Source: an uncultured Spirochaetaceae bacterium (GTDB taxonomy: Bacteria > Spirochaetota > Spirochaetia > Treponematales > Treponemataceae). Taken from it: a stretch of 64,000 nt of DNA. Below are positions 17,164 to 29,100 of this stretch, piece after piece (the first letter of the stretch is position 1; every line of letters begins with the position of its first letter). The stretch spans positions 1 through 64,000 of the forward strand of contig CACZYY010000002.1 in assembly GCA_902785455.1 (NCBI GenBank), in the 5' to 3' direction. The notes under the pieces are model-generated. The model saw nothing but the letters and a program-made list of their open reading frames with translations. It made no database searches and was not told the origin of the DNA. Both the position numbers and the translations under genes were made by a program.

Positions 17164-19518
17164 ATGAAAAGAAAGATAACTACAAGCTGCTTTGCTTTTA
17201 TGACCGCACTTGTTGCTTTGCTTGCATTCTCCTGCAGCAATATGAATGGAAGTTCTGGTGATTCCGAAAATTCCATCGACAACAAAGCATATATTTCTCT
17301 CAGCGTTAAAAATGAAGTGGTACGAACAGCCCTTCCTTCTTACGAGCTTTCTGAATTCAATAAATTTGAGCTTTTTGGAAAGTTTGGCACTGGCGCAGAA
17401 TCTTCTATTAAATCATGGGAATCTGACACAACAAAGACGGCCTATGATTTGATGAAGGATGACCGAATTGCAATTGAAGTGGGCGAATGGACTTTCCGCT
17501 TAAAGGCGACAAATGCGAGTGGCACTGCTTACGAAGGCTCTGTCACAAAAACTCTTTCGCTTGGAGCAAACGATATTGAATTCAAAATTGATTTGATTAC
17601 GATTCCAGAAAGCGGAAAAGGCAATCTCTCAGTTGCCATAAGCGTTACAACTCCGGGCGAGCTTAACGTTGTAAAAGCCGCTTTGTACAAAAACGACGAG
17701 ACTGGCACTCTTGTAAAGCCCGAAGCCGTAGTTACAGGCGGAACAGCAAGTTTTGAAAATCTTGACGCTGGAAGCTACAAAGTCGTATTCAATTTTTACG
17801 GTGAAAACGAATTGCTTTTGGGCACTTGCCCGGAATATGCGATTGTCGTTCCTGGAAAAACAAGTTCTTCAAGCGTGGAATTGGAAAGTCTCGACAGCAC
17901 TTATACAATCACTTACCACGACGGCGAGAATTCAAGAACGGCAAAATATACTCGTCATACAAAAGTCGTTCTTCCAAATCTGGATTCACCGGCTGTTTCA
18001 AAAGAAGGATACGAATTCTGTGGCTGGTTCGCAACGCTTGCAGATTCTCAGGGATATACAGCTACAGCAATTACAGAAATTCCTGAGAACACAGTGGGCG
18101 CACAAGACTTCTACGCAAAATACATGAGCCTTGCCGACGTAACGCCAATCAAGAGTGTAAAAATTGAAGGCGATGTCAAAGTCGGAAAGAAAGTAAAAGC
18201 CGTGCCATATACAAAAGAAGGTGAGACCACCGAAAATAACAAATTTACAGGTGCAGTTGAATCTTACAAATGGTACCGGGGAAAAGATTCTGACGAAGAC
18301 GGCACTATTTCTGATGAGGAATGGCAGCTAATCGATGGTGCTGCAACGGCCGAATACAAGATTCTTCCGGCAGATTTGGGAAAGAGCATCCGTGCGGAAA
18401 TCGTTCAGAAATACACGGTTGAACAGGACACGGAGAAAAAGATTTATGTTGTAAAGACGGGAAATGCGGCGGTTTCTTCTGTGGCAACAGCGGATGTTGG
18501 AAAGGGAACTTTGAATGCAGAGGATGTTAAAGAACTGATAAAAACTCTCAGAATTCTCTACGATGGAAACACAGCCGAATCCCACAATTCTCCTGCGATA
18601 ATCGGTTCAACTTTGGATAACACAAAAGTTTCTGTAAGTCCTGCAAGCGGAACGGTTAAAGATAATGAAGAAAACAATGTTGCGGTTTCTGTTGCCGTTT
18701 CTCTTGTGAGTGGGCAGACCGCTCCAAATTCTTCAGATTATGTTCCTGTCAAAATCAAACTGACTGCAGAGGGGTATAAGGATGTTGAGATTAGTCTTGG
18801 AGGAACTGATGAAGAAGCAAGTCCGCTTTTCGTTTATGTGAAGCGACCTCATGTGGAAAGCACAGAGAAACCAACGCTTGTGACAGAGACTTCAACAAAT
18901 CCAACAATTACAGGCGGATATGTAAAATTTACTGCTCCAGTTACAGAAGGACTGGAATACACGGTAACTGATTCAAGTGCAACGGCTCCTGCCAGTGGTG
19001 CAAGCTGGAATAAACTCACTGACGCTGAGTTTAAAAATGGTGAAAATGAGTTTGCTGGCGGTGAAAAAATCTTTATCCGAAGAGCAGGTGCTGCCGGTAC
19101 GTCAGACGGAAGAAACCTGGTTGGTTATATCGAGCCTTCTGAGGTTTATTCTGATGAGGAATCAAATCCTTTGCCTATTTTGGTAGCGACTGGAAATGTT
19201 GGTAAAAAGAATGCGCTTAAGATTGTCAGTGTTAAGTTTGAGCCTCAAAGTGACATAAAAATCACTCAGAGTGGAACAGGAAATTCAATCACGCTCACCG
19301 TTGAGAATGCTCCTGAAGGCGCAGTTTTTGAATGGAAGACGGAAGCCGAAATCTTTGGCTATACAAACAATCCTCCGCTCACGATAACTCCAAGTGGCAG
19401 TTCGGCAACTGTTACTGTTGCGAACGCTCTTCCGGGCGTTTATGGAATTGTTGTTACGGCTTCAAAAGATTCGATAACTTATTCTTCGACGGTGTACATC
19501 ACTGTGGGAACAAACTAA
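17164..19518 (+). CDS. Giant modular surface lipoprotein, array member B
   Basis: 784 aa, the shortest giant. Lipobox AFSC with Cys24 and RTALPS near residue 53. Next come a domain with WTFRLKATNASG and a second with the NLDAGSYKVVFNFYGEN pattern shared by members C-F. An InlB B-repeat-like unit spans about 247-320 (YTITYHDG...YEFCGWFATL...FYAKY). An Ig-like unit begins near 369 (YKWYRGKDSDEDG), and a terminal beta-domain covers about 683-784 ending in YITVG. The gene starts 13 bp after member A. It carries DEDGTISDEE, an EF-hand-like acidic insert in the Ig module that might bind calcium; this is inference. No enzyme motif is seen. Confidence 0.82.
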   Translation: MKRKITTSCFAFMTALVALLAFSCSNMNGSSGDSENSIDNKAYISLSVKNEVVRTALPSYELSEFNKFELFGKFGTGAESSIKSWESDTTKTAYDLMKDDRIAIEVGEWTFRLKATNASGTAYEGSVTKTLSLGANDIEFKIDLITIPESGKGNLSVAISVTTPGELNVVKAALYKNDETGTLVKPEAVVTGGTASFENLDAGSYKVVFNFYGENELLLGTCPEYAIVVPGKTSSSSVELESLDSTYTITYHDGENSRTAKYTRHTKVVLPNLDSPAVSKEGYEFCGWFATLADSQGYTATAITEIPENTVGAQDFYAKYMSLADVTPIKSVKIEGDVKVGKKVKAVPYTKEGETTENNKFTGAVESYKWYRGKDSDEDGTISDEEWQLIDGAATAEYKILPADLGKSIRAEIVQKYTVEQDTEKKIYVVKTGNAAVSSVATADVGKGTLNAEDVKELIKTLRILYDGNTAESHNSPAIIGSTLDNTKVSVSPASGTVKDNEENNVAVSVAVSLVSGQTAPNSSDYVPVKIKLTAEGYKDVEISLGGTDEEASPLFVYVKRPHVESTEKPTLVTETSTNPTITGGYVKFTAPVTEGLEYTVTDSSATAPASGASWNKLTDAEFKNGENEFAGGEKIFIRRAGAAGTSDGRNLVGYIEPSEVYSDEESNPLPILVATGNVGKKNALKIVSVKFEPQSDIKITQSGTGNSITLTVENAPEGAVFEWKTEAEIFGYTNNPPLTITPSGSSATVTVANALPGVYGIVVTASKDSITYSSTVYITVGTN

Positions 19519-19536
19519 GAGAGAGGAGAAACGGCT

Positions 19537-22500
19537 ATGAAAAACAAACTGAATAAATATTTCTTAGTAATAATCACGGCTTTTGCCCTTCTGTTTTCTT
19601 CTTGCTCGGACTTTTTCGGTTCTGATTCAAAAGAAGACGAGGTTGCAACAATTCGAATTTCTCTGGGGGAAAACGCAAGGACCGCACTTCCTTCTTTTGA
19701 GAAACCCGAAGAAGTTAAGAAATTTACGCTTTCTTATAAGAAAGGCAATGAAACTGCACAGACTAAAACTTGGCCAAGCGAGATGACTGAAGGCGACAAA
19801 AGTGCCTGGGAACTGATGTCAGCCGATAACAGTATCACGGTTGTACAGGGAACTAGGTATTCTTTTGAGCTTACAGCTTATTTTGATTCCGAGGGCGGAA
19901 GCGGCTATTACAAAGGAAGTCTTGCTGATGTTGAAATGCACACTGGTGCAAATGAGCTTGAATTCACACTCTCTCTTTCAACTTTGGATGCAAGAGTTAG
20001 CGGCACTGGCAATCTTTCTCTCACAGTAAAAGATTCCGGCAGCTCTTTGAGCAAAATCGAAGCCATTGTTTACAAGAATGAATCTGGGACTTTCACGGAG
20101 CAAACAACTCTGAGCAAAACAGGACTTGGCGCCATTGCCTTTACAGCAGGGGATGCCGGAACAAAAATCGAATGGGCTTCCCTTCCGACAGGCTTGTACA
20201 AGATTCTTCTCAAATTCTACGATGCGAATGGCGTTCAGACTGGCTACAACGTTCAGTATGCAACGATTGTAAAAGGCGCAACGAGCAGAAATATAGAAGA
20301 AATTGATGCAAAAGACAGCAAGAACGATGTTTATGAGATTACTTATGCAGAGAAAGGAAAAGACTATGTAAATGAAGCCAATGAAATTTCTTGGAATCTG
20401 CCTGACAATGCGACTTCATATGGAACTTATTCCCGATTCAGCAATATCACTCTTCCCGTGGCTGTTGCTGAGGATAATCTTTTTTTGGGATGGTATTCGG
20501 ACGGAACTAAAATCACCAAAATCGATAGCGGAACAAAAGCAGAAAATCTTTCACTCATTCCAAAGTTCATCAGCAAGAAGGAAATGCCAGAGCTTACATC
20601 GGTAGAAATTACTGGCAGCACTGGCGGCTCGGCACAGGTTGGCGATAAACTGACGGCTGTTCTTAAAGACTCTACAGATGCTGATTTTACTGGAACTGTC
20701 ACATATAAGTGGTATCGCGGAAATGAAGAGATCTCTGGTGCGACAAGCAAAGACTACGTGCTTTCAAAAGATGATGTAACAAACGGAGAAGGAAACAATA
20801 AGATTTCCGTTAAAGTTACTCAAAAGTACACAGTCACAGAAGAATCTGAAGGGCTTTATAAAGTAACAGAAAATGAGCGAACGGCTAAAGAACCTGCAAA
20901 TCCTGTAACGGTAACTGCCGGAACTTTGAGCGGAAACCTTTCTACTCCACTTAAATACAATAGCGGAAATTCTGTTCTCATTGATTCTGCTCTGTCGCTT
21001 ACAGACAAGACTGCTACATTGACTGACCAGGCTGGAAATCAAATCACTGTAAATCTCAATTTTGCTACTGGCGCAAAAGCACCGTCAACTTCTGGTTACA
21101 TGAACTTGATTGCTTCTGCGGACGGTTACGATAACAAAGAGCTTTCTAATGCAATCTTCGTAACTGTAAAGGCAAAGTCACCATCAGCAGATACAACAGA
21201 TAGCTTGCTCAGCACAGACAAACCTAATATTCCAAAGGGAAGCATCGCATTTGCTGCTGAAAACACAACACTTGAATACACAACAACAGGAAGTGTCGAA
21301 ACTGCACCTGGTACAGATTCAACCTGGAGCAATATAACAACAACAGCCTTTACACAACCTGGCGCACTTTGGGTTCGCGTAAAAGAAATTGCAGGAACAG
21401 CAGATGCTAGTGGCAACAAAGTCGGATTTGTTGAAAAGTCAGAACATGCACAAGTTACTATTGCTGAAGGAAACCAAGGAAGTCTCGTCATAATCAACGG
21501 CGTTTCATTCGGTGATACAGCACTCAAATTCGGCAACACTATTACTGCAACAGTCTCGTATACAGAAGTTAATCATACTCACGATGTTTCAGTTGACGGA
21601 ACACTTTCTTATAAGTGGTTCTACGGCTCTGGCGACAGTTGGACGGAGATTTCTGGTGCAACGGCGGCTTCTTACAAAATCGGAACTACTGAAGCAATCG
21701 GAAAGAATTTGAAGGTTGAAGTTGAGCAGAGTCATCCAAACGGTAAAAAATATCCTGCATCAACAACAAGTAGCGGCACGGTTGAAAAAGGCAGTCTCTC
21801 TTCAAGCGGAACCTTCATATATTCTGTAACAGCTGTTCTTGGTGGCACTCTTGATGCATCAAACCTTACTGGAGTTACATTCACTGACCAAGCAGGAACT
21901 TCTGTATTTCCAGAACTTTCATTTGTAAGCACGACTGTTCCAAGTGGTGGAAGCTCAGTTGATGTAAAAGCAACACTTGCTGGTTACAACGATTTGAATC
22001 TTTCTGTTCCTATTAGCGTTATGTCGCCAACACCAACAGCAATCGGAACATATTTGAACACAACACAAGGTGACATTCCTCTTGGATACATAAAATTCAC
22101 AGAGACTGCGGCAAATGCACATGTTCAGTATTCAATTGCGGATACTGCTCCAACAGAAGATTCTGATTGGACGGATGCTGCTACAGGAAAAGAGATTCCA
22201 AAACCAGACCACTTGTATTTGCGAATAAAATCATATGCGGGTACAGCTGGCACAATCCTTGCTTCGGCCGCTTCTGCTGACTTGGCAAGTGAACTTACTT
22301 CTTACGTTGGAATTCGCAGCGTTGTAATCAAGGACGTTGATGCTCAAACTCCTGCCATAACGTTCGATAACAATGATGTTAAGGTAACGGCGTCTGGTAA
22401 AACTCTCACCGCAACTGCACCAACAGGCGTAACAATCTCTGATTGGGAAATCCCGGGTGAAGAAACTCTTTCTGATATTGCAACTGTTTCAGAAGATAAA

Positions 22501-22620
22501 AAAACACTTACCTTCAAGGATTCTGCACCTGCCGGTGTTTATCAGGTAATTCTTTGGGCAACTCGTGGATCGAACAAGCTTTCTGCGACATATTCCGTCA
22601 AAATTGGAAGCGGCAACTAG
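19537..22620 (+). CDS. Giant modular surface lipoprotein, array member C
   Basis: 1027 aa. Lipobox LFSSC with Cys23 and RTALPSF near residue 48. The module order is: N-terminal beta-domain (RYSFELTAYF), the LPTGLYKILLKFYDANG domain, an InlB-like unit near 291-345 (LFLGWYSDG), Ig-like units near 390 (YKWYRGNEEISGAT) and 691 (YKWFYGSGDSW), EYTTTGS/YSIADT sensor-like repeats, and a terminal domain from about 931 ending YSVKIGSGN. GAGAGGAG is the ribosome-binding site, 18 bp from the previous stop. The N-terminal 25 residues are very close to those of member E, which suggests duplication. Function unknown; surface exposure is inferred. Confidence 0.82.
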   Translation: MKNKLNKYFLVIITAFALLFSSCSDFFGSDSKEDEVATIRISLGENARTALPSFEKPEEVKKFTLSYKKGNETAQTKTWPSEMTEGDKSAWELMSADNSITVVQGTRYSFELTAYFDSEGGSGYYKGSLADVEMHTGANELEFTLSLSTLDARVSGTGNLSLTVKDSGSSLSKIEAIVYKNESGTFTEQTTLSKTGLGAIAFTAGDAGTKIEWASLPTGLYKILLKFYDANGVQTGYNVQYATIVKGATSRNIEEIDAKDSKNDVYEITYAEKGKDYVNEANEISWNLPDNATSYGTYSRFSNITLPVAVAEDNLFLGWYSDGTKITKIDSGTKAENLSLIPKFISKKEMPELTSVEITGSTGGSAQVGDKLTAVLKDSTDADFTGTVTYKWYRGNEEISGATSKDYVLSKDDVTNGEGNNKISVKVTQKYTVTEESEGLYKVTENERTAKEPANPVTVTAGTLSGNLSTPLKYNSGNSVLIDSALSLTDKTATLTDQAGNQITVNLNFATGAKAPSTSGYMNLIASADGYDNKELSNAIFVTVKAKSPSADTTDSLLSTDKPNIPKGSIAFAAENTTLEYTTTGSVETAPGTDSTWSNITTTAFTQPGALWVRVKEIAGTADASGNKVGFVEKSEHAQVTIAEGNQGSLVIINGVSFGDTALKFGNTITATVSYTEVNHTHDVSVDGTLSYKWFYGSGDSWTEISGATAASYKIGTTEAIGKNLKVEVEQSHPNGKKYPASTTSSGTVEKGSLSSSGTFIYSVTAVLGGTLDASNLTGVTFTDQAGTSVFPELSFVSTTVPSGGSSVDVKATLAGYNDLNLSVPISVMSPTPTAIGTYLNTTQGDIPLGYIKFTETAANAHVQYSIADTAPTEDSDWTDAATGKEIPKPDHLYLRIKSYAGTAGTILASAASADLASELTSYVGIRSVVIKDVDAQTPAITFDNNDVKVTASGKTLTATAPTGVTISDWEIPGEETLSDIATVSEDKKTLTFKDSAPAGVYQVILWATRGSNKLSATYSVKIGSGN

Positions 22621-22632
22621 AGGAGGTGAATT

Positions 22633-25600
22633 ATGAAAGCAAGAATAAATAGATTTTTACTTGGTGTACCGTTGATGCTTTCTCTGCTTGTGACTTCTTG
22701 TAACAATTTTGGCGAGGAGTCCGGCAATGAAGAAAAGAATACTGTCTCTGTGCCTACAATTGTCGTGTCTGTCGTTGATGAAAAAGCACGAACGGCTTTC
22801 CCGGAAATGGATACTTCTAAAATCACTGAGTATCATTTGACAGGAACTACATCGACTTCCGGGGCGGCAATTGCTTCAATCGATAAAACCTGGGAGAAGG
22901 ACGAAACAAATTCTGCATATTCGAAAATGACCTCAGATTCCCTTGCAATTTCTGCGGGTGATTGGAATTTCAAACTGACAGGAAAGGTTAAAGATAGTAG
23001 CGTTGAGCTTGCAACTTATGAAGGCACACTTACAAAGACAATCGGCTCTGGCGAAAACTCTCTTCAATTTGTACTTCTTCTCCAAGAAGTCAATGTCGGT
23101 GCTGATGCGGGCACGGGAACGCTCGAAATTGCTATTGAACTAAAGGATGCTGCCAGCACTCAGGTTAAGGCAATCACCGGAACGCTTTTGAAATCCTCTG
23201 ATAGAAGCTCGGCAGGATTTCCGATTGCTTCTTACAATGTAACAAGCTCTACCCCAACTTATACATATTCGGTATCAAGTGTTCCAGCCGGCGTTTATAT
23301 CGCGCAGATTGATTTTTATGGCGACACAAGCAAAGAGGCTCTTTTGGGAACGTGGCTCGAAGCCGTAAACATCAACTCGCTTGGTGCAAAAGCTTCTATT
23401 TCTATCAGCGATGTTGACAGCATTTATAGCATTACATACATGGTTGGTGTGCTTGGTGAAAGTTCTATCCTTGAAAGCTCTGCATTTACCACAAACACTA
23501 ATCCGACTCAGTTCACAAGGCGAAATGAAGTTAGTCTCAACGATCCGACAATGACCGACTACAAATTCATTAAATGGGTTGATATTTCTTCAAATTTTGA
23601 TATTTCTTCAAATTCGACAAGCGTTACTGGCGATGCATTCATTACTACTTCGGCAATCACAGGAATCCAAAAGAAAACTGTCGGAAATAAAATTTTCTGC
23701 GCTGTTTTCATAAAAGATGCTGATGCTGCTGAGATTACAGATGTTGCAATCACAGGCTTGGACGGAGACGGAAAAGCAAAAGTCGGAAGCACAATCACTG
23801 CGACTGCAAAAGTTGGAGAGTCAAATTATGCTGGTGCTGTCTCAAAATGGATCTGGTACTACGTTGACGATAGCGGGGAAACTGCAATCAGGACTGATTC
23901 GGCAAATAGTACATACACCGTTGAGCCAAAATACTACGGAAAGAAGATTAAGGCTCGCGTTGTACCAAAATATGATGCAAGAAATTTAAGTTCTGGCTCT
24001 GTTGTTTTGAATAATTCAACTTCGGATTATGTTTATAAGGACAGTGAAGAAAAAGAAATCTCAAAGGGAACTCTCAATGCAGGTGATGTTGTGCTTAAAT
24101 ACACCGAAACGCCTGTGCGTGGAACTGAACTTGGAAATCATTTTGCAATAAAGGAAGGAACTCTTAAAGATTCTACAGTCGGAACATGGACTTTGCCGAA
24201 TGGCGAAAACTATCAGGTCACTGTAACTTACAACGATTCAAAGAATGCGCCTGACGTTTCTTCTGGAGAAGTTTCTGGCATTTCTGTGAAATTTGATGTT
24301 AAGGTAAAAGATGTTGACGGAAATTTTGTTGAAGCATACGAAACTTTGAGCACAACAAAAAATGTATTCGTCAATGTTCAGTACGAGGCAAATACTTCGA
24401 ATCTTGCTGCACTACCAGCTCTTGATAAGGAGAACGACTACGCAATCACTTACCGAAAACTCAAATTCACCTCTGCTTCTACAAGTTTGACTTCTAAAGA
24501 ACAGAGTGCAACTATGCAATATAGAATCGGCACTTCTGGAACCTGGAAGGATATTTCGGCTTCTGAATTCGATGGATTTACGGCAGGTCAAGACATTGTG
24601 ATTCAGCTTCGTTATAAGGCAACTGGCACTGCAGATACAGCCGGCTACATTAAGGAATCAGATGCATTTGATTTTGAAACAATCTCCTGGAGCACAGCTT
24701 CTGACAAAGAAACTACAAAGTCTGGTCTCGGAAAGAAAATAGTGCTGGATAAGGTTGAGATTTCTGGGGACGCAAAAGTCTGTGGCACTCTTACAGCAAC
24801 TGCAAAACCAACGTTTACAAACGGAGATGGCATAGACTTTACCGCAGAAGGCTACGGCACAATCACATGGAATTGGAAAGCCGGAAGTGATGTTCTCAAG
24901 ACAGAGGCTGATACTCACAATAAAACTTCAAGCCTTAAAATCAACGAGGCTCTTCGAACTCGATGTTTTGGCAAGACACTCACAGCCGAAGCTGTCTACA
25001 CTTACTCAAAGGTAGATCCTGCAGCAACTATCACAAAATCTGCTACAAGCTCATCAATTGGAGCGGGTGGTGTAAGCAATAGTTCTGGAATTAGCCTAAC
25101 TTATGCAGAAAAGGAACTTTCGGGGGCAGATCTTTCAGAGAGCAAACTTTCTGTAACAGGTTCATTTGTGAATGCTTTGAACGAGACAGTTGATATAGAA
25201 GGAAAAAGTCCGACCTTTAATTTTGATGGCGCCAAGGCTCCTTCTTCAAGCGGAGACGTAAATGTCAAAGTTACCGTAAATGGCTATGACACGATGACAG
25301 TTCCAGTAAAAATCGACGTCAAGGCGGCTGCACCAAGTATTGGTGGCGGCGGAGAAGGCGGCGGTGGTTCTGGTTCGTCTGCTGCAAATACACTTCTCAA
25401 AGAAGATGTAGGATATATTCCATACGGCCATATCAAGTTTGATGATACCTTTAGAGATATGAGCATCAATGGGGGTAATGGTCCATCTCTTGCATTCTAT
25501 GAGTACACCGCAGACGGTGACGGGGCGGAGCACTGGTATCCGATTATTCCTCAGAATGATAAGCCGGATTCTTTGGGTGCTTACGTCAAAAACAAGGGTG

Positions 25601-26163
25601 ATGGAAGGCTTTTTGCACCAGATAGCGGAAATGGTGGATCAGAACAAACGATTCGTATTCGCTACAGAAAGCGTGCTTTCAAAACTGGTGGTTCTGGAAT
25701 TGGTGATTATGCATTCTATGATGTAAATAAAAAACTTTGGGTGTCTCACGTTGGTGAAAAGATTGGGGATGGGGATGGCTATACAACGGATGATGATCTT
25801 CTTGAAAGTGGTTTAGGCTATTCTGGAATTACAGAGGCTTCGGATTCGATACCGGTTGATTTGACAGATCATGTCGGTAAATACAGCGGAAAGATTACAG
25901 ACATCACAGTAAACAACGACAGTGAACTAAAACTTACCGTCAGCGGAAAGACTGTGACTGCATCAAGAGAGGCTGGTTTAACAGGCTTCACATATCAGTG
26001 GTATCTGGATGATGAAATTGTTTCAGATGCGACTGCAATCAAGTTCACTCTTCCTGATACTGATACATACAGGCTCCATGACAAATATGTAATTCGTCTT
26101 GAGGCAAAAGATGGCGATGGTCAAATTTATACCGCAACTGCAACAGTGACAGTTGGTAATTAA
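22633..26163 (+). CDS. Giant modular surface lipoprotein, array member D
   Basis: 1176 aa. Lipobox LVTSC with Cys23 and the variant hallmark RTAFPEM near residue 53. It has the WNFKLTGKV domain, the VPAGVYIAQIDFYGD domain, a weakened InlB-like unit near 294 (FTRRNEVSL...KFIKW), Ig-like units near 407 (WIWYYVDDSG) and 745 (ITWNWKAGSD), and a Gly/Ser-rich hinge near 903 (GGGGEGGGGSGSS). A region rich in DGDG follows, then a terminal unit from about 1122 (YQWYLDDEIVSDAT...YTATATVTVG). The glycine hinge is unique to this member. GAGGAGGTGA is its ribosome-binding site, 12 bp after member C. No catalytic motif is recognised. Confidence 0.82.
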   Translation: MKARINRFLLGVPLMLSLLVTSCNNFGEESGNEEKNTVSVPTIVVSVVDEKARTAFPEMDTSKITEYHLTGTTSTSGAAIASIDKTWEKDETNSAYSKMTSDSLAISAGDWNFKLTGKVKDSSVELATYEGTLTKTIGSGENSLQFVLLLQEVNVGADAGTGTLEIAIELKDAASTQVKAITGTLLKSSDRSSAGFPIASYNVTSSTPTYTYSVSSVPAGVYIAQIDFYGDTSKEALLGTWLEAVNINSLGAKASISISDVDSIYSITYMVGVLGESSILESSAFTTNTNPTQFTRRNEVSLNDPTMTDYKFIKWVDISSNFDISSNSTSVTGDAFITTSAITGIQKKTVGNKIFCAVFIKDADAAEITDVAITGLDGDGKAKVGSTITATAKVGESNYAGAVSKWIWYYVDDSGETAIRTDSANSTYTVEPKYYGKKIKARVVPKYDARNLSSGSVVLNNSTSDYVYKDSEEKEISKGTLNAGDVVLKYTETPVRGTELGNHFAIKEGTLKDSTVGTWTLPNGENYQVTVTYNDSKNAPDVSSGEVSGISVKFDVKVKDVDGNFVEAYETLSTTKNVFVNVQYEANTSNLAALPALDKENDYAITYRKLKFTSASTSLTSKEQSATMQYRIGTSGTWKDISASEFDGFTAGQDIVIQLRYKATGTADTAGYIKESDAFDFETISWSTASDKETTKSGLGKKIVLDKVEISGDAKVCGTLTATAKPTFTNGDGIDFTAEGYGTITWNWKAGSDVLKTEADTHNKTSSLKINEALRTRCFGKTLTAEAVYTYSKVDPAATITKSATSSSIGAGGVSNSSGISLTYAEKELSGADLSESKLSVTGSFVNALNETVDIEGKSPTFNFDGAKAPSSSGDVNVKVTVNGYDTMTVPVKIDVKAAAPSIGGGGEGGGGSGSSAANTLLKEDVGYIPYGHIKFDDTFRDMSINGGNGPSLAFYEYTADGDGAEHWYPIIPQNDKPDSLGAYVKNKGDGRLFAPDSGNGGSEQTIRIRYRKRAFKTGGSGIGDYAFYDVNKKLWVSHVGEKIGDGDGYTTDDDLLESGLGYSGITEASDSIPVDLTDHVGKYSGKITDITVNNDSELKLTVSGKTVTASREAGLTGFTYQWYLDDEIVSDATAIKFTLPDTDTYRLHDKYVIRLEAKDGDGQIYTATATVTVGN

Positions 26164-26176
26164 GGAGATTTAGACT

Positions 26177-29100
26177 ATGAAAAAGATAAACAAATATTTT
26201 TTGGCACTAATCACGGCTTTTTCTCTGATTCTTTCATCATGTGGCGATCTTTCAGATGATTCTGGGGAAAAGACAGTTCAGAAGGAAAAATCTCCTTTCG
26301 GTGGAATCAGCTGCATCAAGGTTCTTTTGGATTCGGCTTCTGTTGAAGAGGCACGAACGGCATTCCCGGACTTTACGACTGAGGATGCCAATGACAAGGA
26401 ATCTCGTTATGCCGGCTTTACGCAGTTTTATCTGGAAGGTACTAGAAATGGCGGAAGCACAAAAGTTTCAAAAACCTGGACTCAAACAGTAGAGGATGGA
26501 ACTGTCACGAAAACGGCATATAAATCTTTGATGGACGATCAGTATATTCCGCTCACATATCCTCCAATGGAGCCGCCTGAAAATTGGGAATTTACCCTCA
26601 AAGGCTACTACGGCGGAACTTTTGACACAGACGGAAATCTCACAGAAGACAGCTATATCTTGTTTGAGGGCAAAAAAACGATTACGACTGCTCAAGTGGG
26701 CGAGGTTAATGAAGTTTCTTTCGAACTCAGCCGTACAAGCAAGTATGTCTTTGACGAGGAAAAAAAGGGTAGCCTTGCAATTACTCTTAATTGCGGAGAA
26801 TCCAGCGGAGTTTCGATAATCAAAGCAAAACTCTATAAAGCTGGTGATACGGAAAATCCTGTAAATGAATCAACACTTGATTACACTACAGAGAAAAAAT
26901 ATGAAATAACCGAGCTCCCGGAAGGCCAGTACTACGCAGATTTTGAGCTTTATGGAAAAGATTCTGCCAACAGGGAAATCTTCATATGCTCGACAAGGGA
27001 ATATGCGTATGTCATTAACAATCTTGCCAGCAAATCAACACTCAATATTGATCCGAACGGAACATTTACTATCAGCTACGAATATAACGACGGCACTTCC
27101 GATGTTGATTTCGAGCTCTTTGCCAGCGGTTACAACGCACCTTCGCACTATACACGTTTGAGCGACGAGACAACTTTGCCAGTTACAGGTAATTTTGATT
27201 CAGAAAATGATTTCATCAAAAATCACATTTTCTTGGGCTGGTACGAGTCAAGTGACACTTCTTTTGCAAACAGAATCACAAAAATTGAACAAAAATCAAG
27301 AGTCGGAAATCTCGACTTAAAGGCAAGATTCGTTCACATAAACGAAGTTCCAACGGTTTTGGGTGTTCAGTTCACTTATGATGATGGAGTAACTGCTGAC
27401 GAAACTGAACATCCTCTCAGCGGACTTTTGAAGGTTGGTCACAAAATCACTGCAACTCCTTACTATACTGATGGCTCTTCTGATAAAGACTTCCTTGGCA
27501 CAATCGCAAAATGGGAATGGTATTATGGCGATACTTTGATTGCAGCAAGTAATGTCACCACAACCGATACAAGTGCAGAGGACACAATTGCCGCAACTTC
27601 TTCAATCTGGCTCAAACCGGATTATGCAGATAAAAAGATTACTGTAAAGGTTGTACAGAAAAATACGATTACAGAGACTTCTGCGGATTCTGGAATTTTT
27701 GATATTTCAGAAAATATTACCGGCGGGCAAGTTGCAGATGGAAAAACAAAAGAAACAGAAGCCGGAACGGTTGCAAAAGGAACTCTTTTTGTAAAAGATG
27801 ATTTTAAACTTCAATACAACAAAAGTATTGCTGTTCTATGCGGCTCTACTTTAAGTAATGATGTATTGAATCAGGACGTTAATAACGTTGTAAAAACTAA
27901 TGTCTGTGATGATAATAACCGCACTTCAGACAACTGGACTCTTAGTGGTCTTGAAATTACTCCAACTCTTACCTTTGCAGAAGGTGTAACGCTTGTAGCT
28001 CCAGATGAAGAAACAGGTTCTAAATGTTATGATGTTGTGCTTAAAGCAGATGGTTACGAAGATTTATCTTTGAGTGGAGATAATGGAGCCTATATTTCTG
28101 TAAAATACAAGAAACCTACAAGTGCAGTTCTTCCAGTTATTCTCTGGGGAAAAGCAAATCTTGGTGGGGTAGCAGAAGGTACAATTCTTGATTGTATTGA
28201 TAAGGGTAAGGTTGCCTTTATGAAAACGCAAGTTACTAATTATTATAATACAACCATCTGCAATAAAACGCTAACTCCGACGGCATGTGCCACTCCAGAA
28301 ACAATGGCTGCAACTGGCAGTAAATGTCAGATTGTTTCATCAGACTTACAACTTGGTATAAAAAATAATGGGGCTAATAATCCTAATTCTAAAGGTTATA
28401 ATATTGGATATATCGCAGATTCTGACACATATGTTCCAACTGAGTCTGATCTTGTCGGCTATATCGGTACCCGCGAGATGATTTCTAAAATTGCATTAGT
28501 CAGCGACAGGCAGGTTGGTAAAGCAATTTCGTTTAAGATGCTTGATTCAAGTGATAAACAGATTACACAATATACAGACATAGGTTGGATTGTGGAGTTT
28601 TTGGGAGCTGAAGTATATAGATCTACAGGTGCAACTTCTGAATCTCATACCGTAAAACAGGCAGACTGGGGTGAAAATGGAAAAGGTAGAGTAACTGCTT
28701 ACAGAGACTATCCTTATATTGACAGAAAAACAATTGAGCTCGGTAGCTTTGACCTTCAAGCCGGTGAAATGACTCAACCAAGTTTCAGCTATGCAGGTCC
28801 TGCCAAAAAATCAGGTGATTCTGTAACAATGTCTGAACTTAGCCCAAACACATTTGCTTCAAATACAGATGCAAACAGCAGGGATACAATTGTTTGTTTA
28901 ACTTCTGTTGGCACTGTAATTGCAGAAGATGGTGCTTCTACTGGCAGCGTAAAAGTTACAGTTTCGGCAAAAGGATATGATTCAAAAACAGTAACTGTTA
29001 CTGGAATCCCAATTAAGCCAAATCCTCCAGCTGTTGGTGGTGAAACTTCTTTCACAGATCCAACAACAGGAGAAATTGTTACTCTCAAAAGAAATTCCCT